Positions 6,591-14,927 are shown, counted from the first letter of the stretch. The stretch is DNA of 49,584 nt from Nanobdellota archaeon (GCA_030647965.1 JAUSIT010000028.1:1-49584); one strand, 5' to 3'. Numbers and translations: made by a program. The notes: a model not told the origin generated them from the letters alone.

Positions 6591-7067
6591 ATGGAAGAGG
6601 ATACAACAAATATAGCCATATTTAATGGAAAAACAATAAGAAGAAAGCTTGTTGGAGATAAATGGTTTTTTTCTGTGATTGATGTAGTTTATGCCCTAAC
6701 AGATAGTACTATTCCTAAAAGATACTGGGCAGATTTAAAGGCAAAATTAATAGAAGAAGGATTTGAAGCGTACGATAAAATCGTACTGTTGAAATTAATA
6801 GCAGAAGATGATAAATTAAGAGAAACGGATTGTGCAGACACAGAAGGCATATTTAGAATAATTCAATCAATTCCCTCCAAAAAGGCAGAGCCATTTAAAA
6901 GATGGCTTGCTAAAATTGGTTACCTCAAAAATCTTCATGAATTTAGATTTCTGATGGTCCAAAAATTCCAAACAAATACTCAAGAATTTTTTGATGAAAG
7001 AATACAGGAGATAGAAAATCCTGAACTTGCACAAGAAAGGATGAAAAATTCAATTGAATTATGTTAG
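6591..7067 (+). pseudogene. BRO-N family protein, interrupted and truncated
   Basis: Residues 1-111 match the BRO-N domain seen in phage antirepressors and archaeal/bacterial BRO proteins: IAIFNGKTIRR...WFFSVIDVVYALTDS, the RETDCADTEGIFRIIQSIPS region and PFKRWLAKIGY. In the family, WLA.VGY is followed at once by ERIQEIENPELA. Here 24 codons (6924-6995) are inserted between GY and ERIQEIENPELAQERM. The protein then ends 7 residues later, although relatives continue with a KGYS.EWI..R segment. It is thus probably a decaying gene or a shortened variant; the frame is still open. Confidence 0.7.
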
Positions 7068-7112
7068 TTAGTTATCCTCTTTCCAACCCTTAGCCCGCCC
7101 CCATCAATAACC

Positions 7113-7270
7113 TTTATAAAGTCTTTTTTTCTCTAGAAACTATCACGAGCTTAGAACTTAACTGTCTAGGCGGTAGAATCCTAAGTTAAGAAACAGAGAA
7201 CAAGTATGGGCGACTGCTAATTGCCTGTTAGTGTTTGAAGTTTGACCATTTGGAAATGTAAATTTCCGAA
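7113..7270 (+). ncRNA. Candidate small RNA (or long leader of the uL3 operon)
   Basis: A strong TATA box CTTTATAAAG (about 7112-7121) has no ORF at the expected distance. A transcript starting near 7143 would fold a stem CTTAACT (about 7158-7164) with AGTTAAG after a 3-nt bulge and an inner TAGG/CCTA helix. It would end near a GGAAAT/ATTTCC hairpin with loop GTAA (7252-7267). No tRNA, C/D-box or SRP RNA signature was found. A second TATA-like box (about 7306-7317) sits 28 nt before the uL3 ATG, so this transcript could be independent of the operon. Prediction only. Confidence 0.35.
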
Positions 7271-7338
7271 GATAAAACTATAAATAAATGGAATATTAAT
7301 CCAAAAATAAATAGAAAATAACATAAAAATAATACAAA

Positions 7339-8289
7339 ATGCCACCACATAAAACAAAAGATGGAAGCTTGCAAATCTGGCCTAGAAAAAGGGCAGAAAA
7401 GATTTTACCTGGTGTGAACTGGAAAGAAATTGGCAAGACTTCTAATAAAAAAGGTCTTCAGGGTTTTATTGGATATAAAGTTGGAATGACTTCTGTTTTT
7501 GTTAAAGATAATACAAATCATTCAATGACAAAAGGAAAAAAGATTACTGTTCCTGCAACAATTATTGAATGCCCTGCAATGAAAATTTATTCTGTTAGAT
7601 TTTACAAAGAAGGCGTTGTAGCAAAAGATGTTATTGTTGGCTTTGATGATGAATTAAAAAATAAATTAAAAAAACCAAAAAAAATTGAAGGAAAAATAGA
7701 GGATGAAAAAGATTTTGAGGATGTGAGAATTATTGTTTATTCTAATGTAAAAACAACTAGTGTAAAAAAAACACCTGATTTAATTGAACTTGCTTTGGCT
7801 GGAACAAATGAAGAAAAAATAAAATTCATAAAAGAAAAAATAGGAAAAGAAATTTTTATTTCAGATGTATTTCAAGAAGGATTAGTTGATGTAAGGGGAG
7901 TTACAACAGGTTATGGATTTCAAGGTCCAATGAGAAGATTTGGAATTGGATTAAAAAGCCATAAGTCTGAAAAAGGAAGAAGAAGACCAGGAAGCTTGGC
8001 CCCATGGCATCCAGCAAGAGTAACTTTTAGAACAGCAATGGCAGGACAGACAGGATTTTTCACAAGAATTGTTTATAATAATTTAATATTGCAAATAGGA
8101 AAAATAAAAGATAATAATATTAACCAAAGTGGCGGATTTCATAAATATGGAAATATTAAAACAGACTTTATTATTTTAAGAGGATCTGTACAAGGATCTA
8201 CAAAAAGACCATTATTAATGACTCCTGCAATAAGGCCAACAAAAGAACAATCTAAAAAGAAATTTGAGGTAATTGAATTAAGACCATGA
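7339..8289 (+). CDS. rpl3: Ribosomal protein uL3
   Basis: A 316-residue archaeal uL3. Its N-terminus (MPPHKTKDGSLQIWPRKRA) resembles archaeal/eukaryotic uL3, followed by GFIGYKVGMT (about 43-52), VRGVTTGYGFQGPMRRFG near residue 188 and the RPGSLAPWHPARV segment of the internal loop that reaches toward the peptidyl transferase centre. It is the first gene of the S10/spc-type cluster and overlaps uL4 by 4 nt (ATGA). A TATA-like box about 28 nt upstream suggests a leaderless operon start, though a longer leader from 7143 is possible. Confidence 0.97.
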   Translation: MPPHKTKDGSLQIWPRKRAEKILPGVNWKEIGKTSNKKGLQGFIGYKVGMTSVFVKDNTNHSMTKGKKITVPATIIECPAMKIYSVRFYKEGVVAKDVIVGFDDELKNKLKKPKKIEGKIEDEKDFEDVRIIVYSNVKTTSVKKTPDLIELALAGTNEEKIKFIKEKIGKEIFISDVFQEGLVDVRGVTTGYGFQGPMRRFGIGLKSHKSEKGRRRPGSLAPWHPARVTFRTAMAGQTGFFTRIVYNNLILQIGKIKDNNINQSGGFHKYGNIKTDFIILRGSVQGSTKRPLLMTPAIRPTKEQSKKKFEVIELRP

Positions 8290-9068
8290 AAGCAAAAATA
8301 TATGATAAAACAGGGAATGCAATTAAAGAAATAGAATTACCTGTAAATTTTTCTTCTCCAATGAGATATGATATTTTACAAAAAACATTTGAAGCTAAAA
8401 AAGTAAAACAAGCAATGGGTAATTTCCCATGGGCAGGAATGCTTTATTCTGCTTCTGGTATTTTAAAACATAGAAGACATGCTTGGAAAACAGCATATGG
8501 GAAAGGAATTTCAAGAATACCAAGAAAAATAATGTCAAGAAGCGGAGATAGCTTTAATTGGGTTGGAGCAACTGTTGCAAACACAAGAGGTGGAAGACAA
8601 GCACATCCTCCAAAAGCAGAAGAAAATCAATTTAGAAAAATAAACAAAAAAGAAATGACAATTGCATTTAATTCAGCATTTACAGGAACAGCAAATAACA
8701 AATATATTGAAGAAAAATACAAAATAAAAACAGATATCTTGCCTGTAATTTTTAATTCTGAAATTTTAAATTTAAAAACAAAAGAATTTTTAGGTGTTTT
8801 AAGAAAAATTTTCAAAGATGCATCTGAAAAAATTCTAAAGAAAAGAGCAGTAAGAGCAGGAAAAGGAAAAACAAGAGGAAGAAAATACAAAAGAAATGCA
8901 GGATTGCTTTTTGTAATTGCATCTGACGAAGAAATGAAAAGAACAGGAATTGATGTTGTTAAAGTAAAAGATTTGCAATTAAGAAATCTTGCTCCAAACG
9001 GACAGCCAGGAAGATTTGCAGGATATACTGAAAAAGCAATAAAAGAAATAGGAGAAAAATTCAAATGA
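8286..9068 (+). CDS. rpl4: Ribosomal protein uL4
   Basis: A 260-residue archaeal uL4: the internal loop contains ISRIPRKIMSRSGDSFNWVG and TRGGRQAHPPKAE, the extended basic loop that lines the exit tunnel. The C-terminal half has AGKGKTRGRKYKRNAG and the RNLAPNGQPGRFAGYTEKA segment typical of archaeal uL4. Translationally coupled on both sides by ATGA overlaps with uL3 and uL23. Confidence 0.97.
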   Translation: MKAKIYDKTGNAIKEIELPVNFSSPMRYDILQKTFEAKKVKQAMGNFPWAGMLYSASGILKHRRHAWKTAYGKGISRIPRKIMSRSGDSFNWVGATVANTRGGRQAHPPKAEENQFRKINKKEMTIAFNSAFTGTANNKYIEEKYKIKTDILPVIFNSEILNLKTKEFLGVLRKIFKDASEKILKKRAVRAGKGKTRGRKYKRNAGLLFVIASDEEMKRTGIDVVKVKDLQLRNLAPNGQPGRFAGYTEKAIKEIGEKFK

Positions 9069-9310
9069 TAATCCAAAAAATAAAATCAACAGAAAAAATT
9101 GTAAGAATGATTGAAACAACAAACACTCTTGCTTTTGAAACAGACAGGCAATTTAAAAAACCAGAAATAAAAGCAGAAATTGAAAAAATGTTTAGTGTAA
9201 AAGTTGAATCTGTAAATTCACACAACAGAAAAAACAAAAAAATAGTATATGTTAAATTAAAACCTGAATTTCAGGCAGTTGATATCGCAACTAAATTGGG
9301 GTTAATCTAA
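9065..9310 (+). CDS. rpl23: Ribosomal protein uL23
   Basis: An 81-residue uL23 with the family pattern T-E-K-...-T-LAFETDRQFKKPEIKAEIEKMFSVKVESVNS and a C-terminal KKIVYVKL strand. uL23 sits at the tunnel exit and docks SRP and chaperones. Short but complete for archaea. Overlaps uL4 by 4 nt and uL2 by 1 nt (TAATG). Confidence 0.96.
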   Translation: MIIQKIKSTEKIVRMIETTNTLAFETDRQFKKPEIKAEIEKMFSVKVESVNSHNRKNKKIVYVKLKPEFQAVDIATKLGLI

Positions 9311-10005
9311 TGGGAAAGAGAATTATTCAACAGGCAAGAGGGCATGGAGGCCCTGTTTATAGAGTTAGAAGAAAAGCTTTTAGCATAAAGCCCTCATATT
9401 TAACAAACTTATCAGGGGAATTTGAAATTGTAAAATTAATACTTTCAGCAGGACACTCTGCACCAATTATAAAATTAAAAGCAGGAGACAAAGTATTTTA
9501 TAACTTGGCTGCAAATGGATTATACCAAGGACAAAAAATAAAAATCGGCGGAACAGAAAACGGAGATATTACTGAATTAAAAAATTTAAAAAATGGAACA
9601 TTTGTTTTTAATGTCGAAAATAGATCAAAAGATGGTGGGAAATTTATAAGAACAGGTGGAAACTCAGGAATTATAGTTAATCAAGGACCAGGTTATGTAG
9701 GTATAAAAATGCCTTCAAAGCAAGAAAGAAAATTTAATCCAGATTGCAGAGCAACTATTGGAATTATTGCTGGCGACGGAAGACAGGAAAAACCAATTGT
9801 AAAAGCTGGCAAGAACTTTTATATTAAAGGAGCTAAATCAAAACTTTGGCCTAGAACATCTGCAATTAAGATGAATGCAATTGACCATCCATTTGGGGGC
9901 GGTAGAGGAAAGAGAATCAAGAGCAAGATTTGCAAGACAAACTCACCTCCAGGAGCAAAGGTTGGATTGTTAAGACCAAGAAGAACAGGAAGGAAGAAAA
10001 AGTAA
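9310..10005 (+). CDS. rpl2: Ribosomal protein uL2
   Basis: A 231-residue uL2: N-terminal [19 protein letters not shown], the OB-like/SH3 core and the C-terminal AIDHPFGGG segment that contains the conserved His near the peptidyl transferase centre. The loop after GGG is shorter than usual in archaea ([10 protein letters not shown]). C-terminus PRRTGRKKK. uL2 bridges the subunits and is essential for peptide transfer. Confidence 0.97.
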   Translation: MGKRIIQQARGHGGPVYRVRRKAFSIKPSYLTNLSGEFEIVKLILSAGHSAPIIKLKAGDKVFYNLAANGLYQGQKIKIGGTENGDITELKNLKNGTFVFNVENRSKDGGKFIRTGGNSGIIVNQGPGYVGIKMPSKQERKFNPDCRATIGIIAGDGRQEKPIVKAGKNFYIKGAKSKLWPRTSAIKMNAIDHPFGGGRGKRIKSKICKTNSPPGAKVGLLRPRRTGRKKK

Positions 10006-10006
10006 A

Positions 10007-10426
10007 ATGGAAATAGAAAATAAAAACCCTGCAATGGAACAGAAAAAACAGAAATTGTTTAAAGGTAAGCCTATGGACGAATGGAAAAAGGTAGATGTAA
10101 GAGAATTTGCAAAATATTTGAAATCAAGACCAAGAAGAGCAATTTTGAGAAATTCAGATGTTATAAATAATTTTGTAAAAAGAACTGAAAAAAAGATTGC
10201 AAGAAACAAGCAAATAAAAACTCATAGAAGAGATATTGTTATTGTTCCTGCTTTAGTCGGATTAGCTATTCAAATTCACAACGGAAAAGAATTTGCTCCA
10301 GTAGTAATTACTGAAGAAATGGTAGGACATAGATTAGGAGAATTCGCACTTACAAGAAAAGCTGTTAAACATGGTGCAGCAGGTATTGGAGCAACTAAAT
10401 CAAGTTCAGCACTGTCTGTTAAATAA
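10007..10426 (+). CDS. rps19: Ribosomal protein uS19
   Basis: A 139-residue uS19 with an N-terminal extension of about 35 residues, as in archaea/eukaryotes, then [44 protein letters not shown], the conserved small-subunit head-binding core. It lies 1 nt after uL2 and overlaps uL22 by 1 nt (TAATG). Confidence 0.97.
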   Translation: MEIENKNPAMEQKKQKLFKGKPMDEWKKVDVREFAKYLKSRPRRAILRNSDVINNFVKRTEKKIARNKQIKTHRRDIVIVPALVGLAIQIHNGKEFAPVVITEEMVGHRLGEFALTRKAVKHGAAGIGATKSSSALSVK

Positions 10427-11058
10427 TGGTAGAAAAAATTAAAGAAAATAAAATGAAGAAAGAAGAAATTAAAAATGAAAAGATAGTTGAAGCTAAAGTT
10501 GAAAATAAAGAAGTTAAAACAGAAACAAACAAAGAAACAAAAGTTGAAGAAAATAAAACTGATAAAAAAACTGAAGAAAAAAAGACAGACGATAAAAAAG
10601 AAGGAAAAAAAGAAACTCCAAAAAAACAAGAAGTAAAACCAAAAGAAATAGCAATTGTTCAAGGAATTTCATTAAGAATAAGCCCAAAATATTCATGGGC
10701 AATATGCAGAGCAATTAAATGGAAATCAACTGAAAATGCAATTGCATTTTTAGAAGATGTTATAAGAAAGAAAAAAGCAGTTCGAATGAATAATTTAGAA
10801 ATTGGACATAGAAAAGGAAAAGGAATGATGGCTGGAAGGTATCCTTTAAATGCATCAAAAGAATTTATATTATTATTAAAACAATTAAAAGCAAATGCTT
10901 CTGTTAATGGAATAGACAACCCAGTAATAACTTTAATAAAAGCAAACAGAGCTTCAAGACCTCATAAAAGAGAAGGAAAGAGAGGAAAAAGAACTCATGT
11001 TTATATAGAAGCAAAAGACAGAACTAAATTCAATAGAGAAAGAAAAGGAAAGAAATAA
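10426..11058 (+). CDS. rpl22: Ribosomal protein uL22 with Lys/Glu-rich N-terminal extension
   Basis: A 210-residue uL22. About 75 N-terminal residues are low-complexity Lys/Glu/Thr (repeating KKTEE/KETKVEE patterns). The uL22 core follows: ISLRISPKYSWAICRAIKWKS, AIAFLEDVI, the GRYPLNASKEF loop and the C-terminal RPHKREGKRGKRTHVYIE beta-hairpin. Alternative starts at ATG 10453 would shorten the tail only slightly. The extension has no counterpart in a standard archaeal uL22 and is probably disordered. Confidence 0.95.
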   Translation: MVEKIKENKMKKEEIKNEKIVEAKVENKEVKTETNKETKVEENKTDKKTEEKKTDDKKEGKKETPKKQEVKPKEIAIVQGISLRISPKYSWAICRAIKWKSTENAIAFLEDVIRKKKAVRMNNLEIGHRKGKGMMAGRYPLNASKEFILLLKQLKANASVNGIDNPVITLIKANRASRPHKREGKRGKRTHVYIEAKDRTKFNRERKGKK

Positions 11059-11059
11059 A

Positions 11060-11740
11060 ATGGAAGAACAAAAATTCGTAAATGTTAGAAAGGACGAATA
11101 CAACTTAAAGCAATTTGTAAAAAAAACATTTGGAAAAGGAAAAGTAAGTAGAGTTAAAATAGAATATACTCCTGTTGGAGAAAAAATTATAATTTCAACA
11201 CACAGACCTGGATTAATCATCGGAAAAAGTGGAGAAAGCATTGCAAAACTTACAGAAGTACTTAAAAAAAGTTTTAAGATGGAAAATCCACATGTAGATA
11301 TAAATGAAATAAAATATCCTGAATTTGATGCTCAAATTATTGCAGATGAAATTGCTTTATTATTAGAAAGATTTGGTTCAATGAGATTTAAATCAATCAG
11401 CTATAAAATGCTAATGAGAATCAAAAAAGCAGGAGCTTTAGGATGTGAAATTAAAACTTCTGGAAAATTACCAAGTGATAGAGCAAAATCATGGAGATTT
11501 GCATTTGGTTATTTGAAAAAAACAGGAGATTGTTCAAAAGTTGTAGACAGAGCAATGAGTGTTGCAGAAACAAAACAAGGAGTTATTGGAATTAAAGTAG
11601 CAATTCTTGCACCTGATGCAAAGATTCACGATAAAATTGAATTAAATGAAGATTTATTAAATCAAATTAAAAGAAATGCAGCATTTACAGAAGAAGTTGT
11701 AGTAGTTAAAAAATCTAAAAAGAAAAAAATAATAAAGTAA
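11060..11740 (+). CDS. rps3: Ribosomal protein uS3
   Basis: A 226-residue uS3 with the type II KH domain (IISTHRPGLIIGKSGESIAKL, about residues 50-70) and the C-terminal domain (RIKKAGALGCEIKTSGKLPSDRAKSWRF...). It ends in a Lys-rich tail. uS3 lines the mRNA entry channel. It lies 1 nt after uL22 and 1 nt before uL29. Confidence 0.97.
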   Translation: MEEQKFVNVRKDEYNLKQFVKKTFGKGKVSRVKIEYTPVGEKIIISTHRPGLIIGKSGESIAKLTEVLKKSFKMENPHVDINEIKYPEFDAQIIADEIALLLERFGSMRFKSISYKMLMRIKKAGALGCEIKTSGKLPSDRAKSWRFAFGYLKKTGDCSKVVDRAMSVAETKQGVIGIKVAILAPDAKIHDKIELNEDLLNQIKRNAAFTEEVVVVKKSKKKKIIK

Positions 11741-11741
11741 C

Positions 11742-11912
11742 ATGGCAAAACAAAAAACAAATTTAAGTGAAAAAGAAATTGAAAGTAAATTAGAAGAATT
11801 AAAAATAGAACAATTAAAAAATCCAACTAAAAAGAAAAAGATTAAAAGGGAAATAGCAAGATTATTAACTATAAAATCAACTAAAATTGCGGAGAAAACT
11901 AAAAATAAATGA
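11742..11912 (+). CDS. rpl29: Ribosomal protein uL29 (short)
   Basis: A 56-residue protein from ATG 11742 to TGA 11912 with the two-helix hairpin pattern of uL29: LSEKEIESKLEELKIEQLK, then KKKIKREIARLLTIKSTK. uL29 binds beside uL23 at the tunnel exit. Overlaps the SUI1 gene by 4 nt (ATGA). Position between uS3 and SUI1 is the standard archaeal order. Confidence 0.93.
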   Translation: MAKQKTNLSEKEIESKLEELKIEQLKNPTKKKKIKREIARLLTIKSTKIAEKTKNK

Positions 11913-12205
11913 ACATATGTCCAAAGTGTGGTTTGCCTGTACAAGCCTGTGTTTGTGAAGAAATAGCAAAGACAAATCAACAAATTGTTGTTCAAACAGA
12001 GAAAAGGGCGTTTGGCAAAATATCCACAATAATAAGCGGATTAAAAAACGTTGACATTAAAGAAATCGCAAAAAATCTGAAAACAGAATTGGCTTGCGGT
12101 GGAACAATGAAAAACGACGTGATTGTCCTTCAAGGAAATCATAGGGGAAAAATAAAACCTGTATTAATGAGGATGGGTTTTGACGCATCCCAAATAAGAG
12201 AGTAA
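11909..12205 (+). CDS. Translation initiation factor aIF1 (SUI1 family)
   Basis: A 98-residue SUI1-family protein. The N-terminus holds a CPKCGLPVQACVC motif (C4, C7, C14, C16), a possible zinc knuckle found in archaeal aIF1. The SUI1 core then follows: KISTIISGL...IAKNLKTELACGGTMKNDVIVLQGNHR and the C-terminal LMRMGF. aIF1 monitors start-codon selection in the 30S P site. It lies in its usual archaeal place between uL29 and uS17; the RNase P subunit gene often found beside it is absent. Confidence 0.95.
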   Translation: MNICPKCGLPVQACVCEEIAKTNQQIVVQTEKRAFGKISTIISGLKNVDIKEIAKNLKTELACGGTMKNDVIVLQGNHRGKIKPVLMRMGFDASQIRE

Positions 12206-12219
12206 AAATAAAAAATAAA

Positions 12220-12594
12220 ATGGCAAAACAAAAAACAGAAACAAAGGAAAAGGAAAAAGCAGTTGTAAAAACTGGCAAAACTAGCTGTGCTGATAAATTA
12301 TGTCCATTCCATGGAATAGAACCTGTAAAATTAAGAGGAAGAATCTTTGAAGGAGAAATAATTAAAAAATTTCCAGGAAGAGTTGTTATTCAATTTGAAA
12401 GAATGTTATATGTTCCAAAATATGAAAGATATGAAAAAAGAAAAACAAAATTACATGCAAGATTGCCTGACTGCTTAAAAGATACAATGCAAGTTGGAGA
12501 TTATATAAAAATTGCAGAATGCAGACCATTGAGCAAAATTATACATTGCATTGCAACTGAAAAAATAAGAAGTAAAGGAGGAAAATTAACATGA
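12220..12594 (+). CDS. rps17: Ribosomal protein uS17
   Basis: A 124-residue uS17 of the archaeal type: a Lys-rich N-terminal tail, the CADKLCPFHG segment, then the OB-fold (VKLRGRIFEGEIIKKFPGRVVIQFERMLYVPKYERYEKRKTKLHARLPDC). It binds 16S rRNA helix 11/20 region. It starts 14 nt after aIF1 and overlaps uL14 by 4 nt. Confidence 0.96.
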   Translation: MAKQKTETKEKEKAVVKTGKTSCADKLCPFHGIEPVKLRGRIFEGEIIKKFPGRVVIQFERMLYVPKYERYEKRKTKLHARLPDCLKDTMQVGDYIKIAECRPLSKIIHCIATEKIRSKGGKLT

Positions 12595-12992
12595 AAGCAA
12601 TAAGCGCAAGAACAACACGAGGATTAAATTTAGGAAGTGTAGTTGATGCAGCAGATAACAGCGGAGCAAGAAAAGTAAGAATAGTTTCTGTAAAACATGG
12701 AAAAGGAACAAAAGGAAGACAAATAGCTGCAAAAGTTGCTGATTGGGTTAAAGTATCTGTAAGAAAAGGAGATCCAAAAATGAAAGGCGAAGTATTTGAT
12801 GCAGTTGTTGTAAGACAAAGAAGAACATGGAAAAGAAACACAGGAGAAACAGTTGGATTCATGGATAATGCTGTTGTTTTATTAAAAGACGATAAAGGAA
12901 ATCCAAAAGGCACACAGATTAAAGGACCTGTTGCAAGAGAAGTTCAGGAAAGATGGAAGGAAGTAGCTAAACTAGCTACAGTGGTGTATTAA
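12591..12992 (+). CDS. rpl14: Ribosomal protein uL14
   Basis: A 133-residue uL14: N-terminal GLNLGSVVDAADNSGARKVRIVSV, the central strands and a C-terminal GNPKGTQIKGPVAREVQERW segment. A GGAGG Shine-Dalgarno (AAAGGAGGAAAATTAAC) precedes the ATG inside the end of uS17. The gene is followed by a 54-nt spacer that carries the twin-hairpin leader of uL24. Confidence 0.97.
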   Translation: MKAISARTTRGLNLGSVVDAADNSGARKVRIVSVKHGKGTKGRQIAAKVADWVKVSVRKGDPKMKGEVFDAVVVRQRRTWKRNTGETVGFMDNAVVLLKDDKGNPKGTQIKGPVAREVQERWKEVAKLATVVY

Positions 12993-13049
12993 TATGAAAA
13001 ATAAAAATTTTTCAAATACTCGCTTGTGGAGGACAAGCTTCGTATAATG
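12991..13049 (+). promoter_or_regulatory. Twin-hairpin leader of uL24 with GGAGG in a loop
   Basis: Hairpin 1: GAAAAAT (12996-13002) / ATTTTTC (13007-13013). Eight nt later hairpin 2: GCTTGT (13022-13027), loop GGAGG (13028-13032), ACAAGC (13033-13038). The ATG follows at 13047, 14 nt after GGAGG. The same arrangement with identical spacing is at 15301-15361 before uL6. Confidence 0.75.
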
Positions 13050-13538
13050 AAACAAAAATTCAGTATGAAATGGAGATCAAGCAAGCAACCTCGAAAACAG
13101 AGGAAATTCATAGCAAATGCTCCAATGCATATTAAAAGAAAAATGTTAACAGTTACTCTTGAAAAAGAATTAAGAAAAAAATATGGAAGAAGAAATATTG
13201 AAGTAAGAAAAAATGATGAAGTAAAAATCATGACAGGAAAATTCAAGAAAAAACAAGGAAAAGTTATTGAAGTTAATGTAAAAAAAATGAAAATATATAT
13301 TGAAGGAATACAAATTACAAAAAAAGAAGGAACAAAAGTGGGAGTAGGAATCCATCCTTCAAACCTGAAGATTATTTCATTAAATACAGACGATAAAAAA
13401 AGAATGAAACAAAGAAATGAGAAGAAAACAGGAGAAAAGACTGAAAATAAAAACGAAAAGAAAATGGAAAATAAAATAAAAACAGAAAAAACTCAAACTA
13501 AACAAACTGGAGAACAAAATGCACCTAAAAAGAAATAA
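13047..13538 (+). CDS. rpl24: Ribosomal protein uL24 with charged C-terminal tail
   Basis: A 163-residue uL24. The archaeal N-terminus KFSMKWRSSKQPRKQRKF fixes the ATG at 13047; an in-frame GTG at 13026 would add MEDKLRI. The KOW core is DEVKIMTGKFKKKQGKVIEV and GTKVGVGIHPSNL. About 50 C-terminal residues are low-complexity Lys/Glu/Thr/Asn, unlike a standard uL24. It overlaps eS4 by 20 nt. It is one of the first proteins to bind nascent 23S rRNA. Confidence 0.96.
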   Translation: MKQKFSMKWRSSKQPRKQRKFIANAPMHIKRKMLTVTLEKELRKKYGRRNIEVRKNDEVKIMTGKFKKKQGKVIEVNVKKMKIYIEGIQITKKEGTKVGVGIHPSNLKIISLNTDDKKRMKQRNEKKTGEKTENKNEKKMENKIKTEKTQTKQTGEQNAPKKK

Positions 13539-14169
13539 AATGCCTATTGTTTGGCCAATAAGAAGGAAAGGAACAAAATACATAGCAGTAGCTAGTCATT
13601 CAAGAACAAAATCAATCCCAGTATTATTTATTCTTAGAGACATGCTTGGACTTGTTCAAACAAGAAAAGAAGCAAAATATTTTGTTTTAAATGGAAATGT
13701 AAAAATAAATAATAAAATAAGAAAAGATGAAAAATTCCCTGTTTTATTTTTTGATACTTTAAGTTTTGAAAAAACAAAGAAAAATTACAGATTAGAAATT
13801 GTAAACAAAAAATACAAATTAAAAGAAATTTCCGATGCAGAAGCAAACAAAAAAATTGTAAAAATCATTGGCAAAAAAATTATTGATAAAAATAAAATAC
13901 AAATGAATTTAGAAGACGGACAAAATTTCTTTATGAAAGAAAAATTCGCTTTAGGAGATTCTGTTATAGTAGATACAAAACAAAATAAAGTTGAAAAAAT
14001 ACTTGAACTTAAAATTGGAGCAAAATTATTAATTATTGGTGGAAAACATCTTGGAGAATCTGGAAAATTAAAAGAAATTATTCCATTTGAAAGAGAGAAA
14101 AAATATAAAATTCAATTAAAAGATAAGGAAGTAATTCTTCCTGGGAAAACCTTTTTGGTTGTAGATTAA
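13519..14169 (+). CDS. rps4e: Ribosomal protein eS4
   Basis: A 216-residue eS4. MHLKRNKMPIVWPIRRKG matches the conserved H-L-K-R...WPI.RKG start of archaeal eS4, so the ATG at 13519 inside uL24 is preferred over 13540. SIPVLFILRDMLGL, the S4-like RNA-binding segment (VQTRKEAKYFVLNGNVKINNKIRKDEKFPV) and a C-terminal KOW-like region follow. It is about 25 residues shorter than many archaeal homologues. Confidence 0.95.
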   Translation: MHLKRNKMPIVWPIRRKGTKYIAVASHSRTKSIPVLFILRDMLGLVQTRKEAKYFVLNGNVKINNKIRKDEKFPVLFFDTLSFEKTKKNYRLEIVNKKYKLKEISDAEANKKIVKIIGKKIIDKNKIQMNLEDGQNFFMKEKFALGDSVIVDTKQNKVEKILELKIGAKLLIIGGKHLGESGKLKEIIPFEREKKYKIQLKDKEVILPGKTFLVVD

Positions 14170-14170
14170 A

Positions 14171-14692
14171 ATGAAAGAAAATTCAATGAGGGACGTTAAA
14201 ATAGAAAAAGTGATTTTAAATGTAGGCGGGACTGGAGATAAACTTGAAAAAGGATTTATTTTACTTCAAACACTATCTGGAAAAAAACCAATAAAAATCA
14301 AAGCAAAAAAAAGAATTCCTACTTGGGGAGTAAGACCTGGATTAGAAGTTGGAACTAAGATTACTTTAAGAGGAGAAGATGCTGAAAAGATGATTAACAA
14401 AGTATTGCCTGCAATTGATAATGTATTAAAAGAAAGACAAATCAAAGATAATTTTGTTTCTTTTGGAATACCTGAATATATTGAAATTCCTGGAATGGAA
14501 TATATCAGAGAAGTTGGAATTATGGGTTTTGAAATTACTATTGTTTTCACAAGATCTGGAAAAAGAATTGAAAGAAAGAAAATAAAGAGAGGCGATGCAA
14601 AAAGACAAAAAGTAAGTGCAGAAGAAATTAAAAAAATTATGATAGATAAGTTTAAAACTAAAATTATAGCTAAGGGAGGAAGAGAACAATGA
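14171..14692 (+). CDS. rpl5: Ribosomal protein uL5
   Basis: A 173-residue uL5: [23 protein letters not shown] at the N-terminus, [23 protein letters not shown], and [39 protein letters not shown]. It binds 5S rRNA in the central protuberance. The start at 14171 adds five residues before MRDVKIEKV, as in other archaea. It overlaps uS14 by 4 nt. Confidence 0.97.
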   Translation: MKENSMRDVKIEKVILNVGGTGDKLEKGFILLQTLSGKKPIKIKAKKRIPTWGVRPGLEVGTKITLRGEDAEKMINKVLPAIDNVLKERQIKDNFVSFGIPEYIEIPGMEYIREVGIMGFEITIVFTRSGKRIERKKIKRGDAKRQKVSAEEIKKIMIDKFKTKIIAKGGREQ

Positions 14693-14919
14693 CTGCAAGT
14701 GATTGGAATAAAGTAACTAAGCAGTTGAAAAACAAACCAGTTATATTAAAGAAATTTACAAAACATAATAAACCAAAAGTAAGAAAATTTGGAATCTCTT
14801 CAAAAAAATGCGAAAATTGCGGAAGATTCGGAGCCCATGTGGGACAATATGGATTAAATTTATGCAGGCAGTGTTTTAGAGAGCTTGCAGTTGAACTAGG
14901 GTTCAAGAAATATAGTTAG
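14689..14919 (+). CDS. rps14: Ribosomal protein uS14 (zinc form)
   Basis: A 76-residue uS14 with the zinc ribbon C41-x2-C44...C59-x2-C62 ([22 protein letters not shown]) and the terminal [14 protein letters not shown]. It is about 20 residues longer at the N-terminus than the usual 50-57-residue archaeal form. A GGGAGG Shine-Dalgarno lies just before the ATG in uL5. It is followed by uS8 after 8 nt. Confidence 0.95.
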   Translation: MTASDWNKVTKQLKNKPVILKKFTKHNKPKVRKFGISSKKCENCGRFGAHVGQYGLNLCRQCFRELAVELGFKKYS

Positions 14920-14927
14920 GAGTCAAA

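Noticed and set aside
7141-7270. tRNA, SRP RNA or C/D-box RNA upstream of uL3
   Set aside because: No T-loop, no C/D box motifs and no SRP domain features are visible; only a generic ncRNA/leader candidate remains.
8627-9076. 149-codon reverse frame antisense to uL4
   Set aside because: Phe/Ile/Leu-rich reading of the A-rich coding strand; the same artefact recurs opposite most ribosomal genes. uL4 is certain.
13026-13046. GTG start giving uL24 seven extra residues
   Set aside because: Archaeal uL24 aligns from the Met at 13047 and GGAGG lies upstream of that ATG. Kept only as a regulatory possibility.
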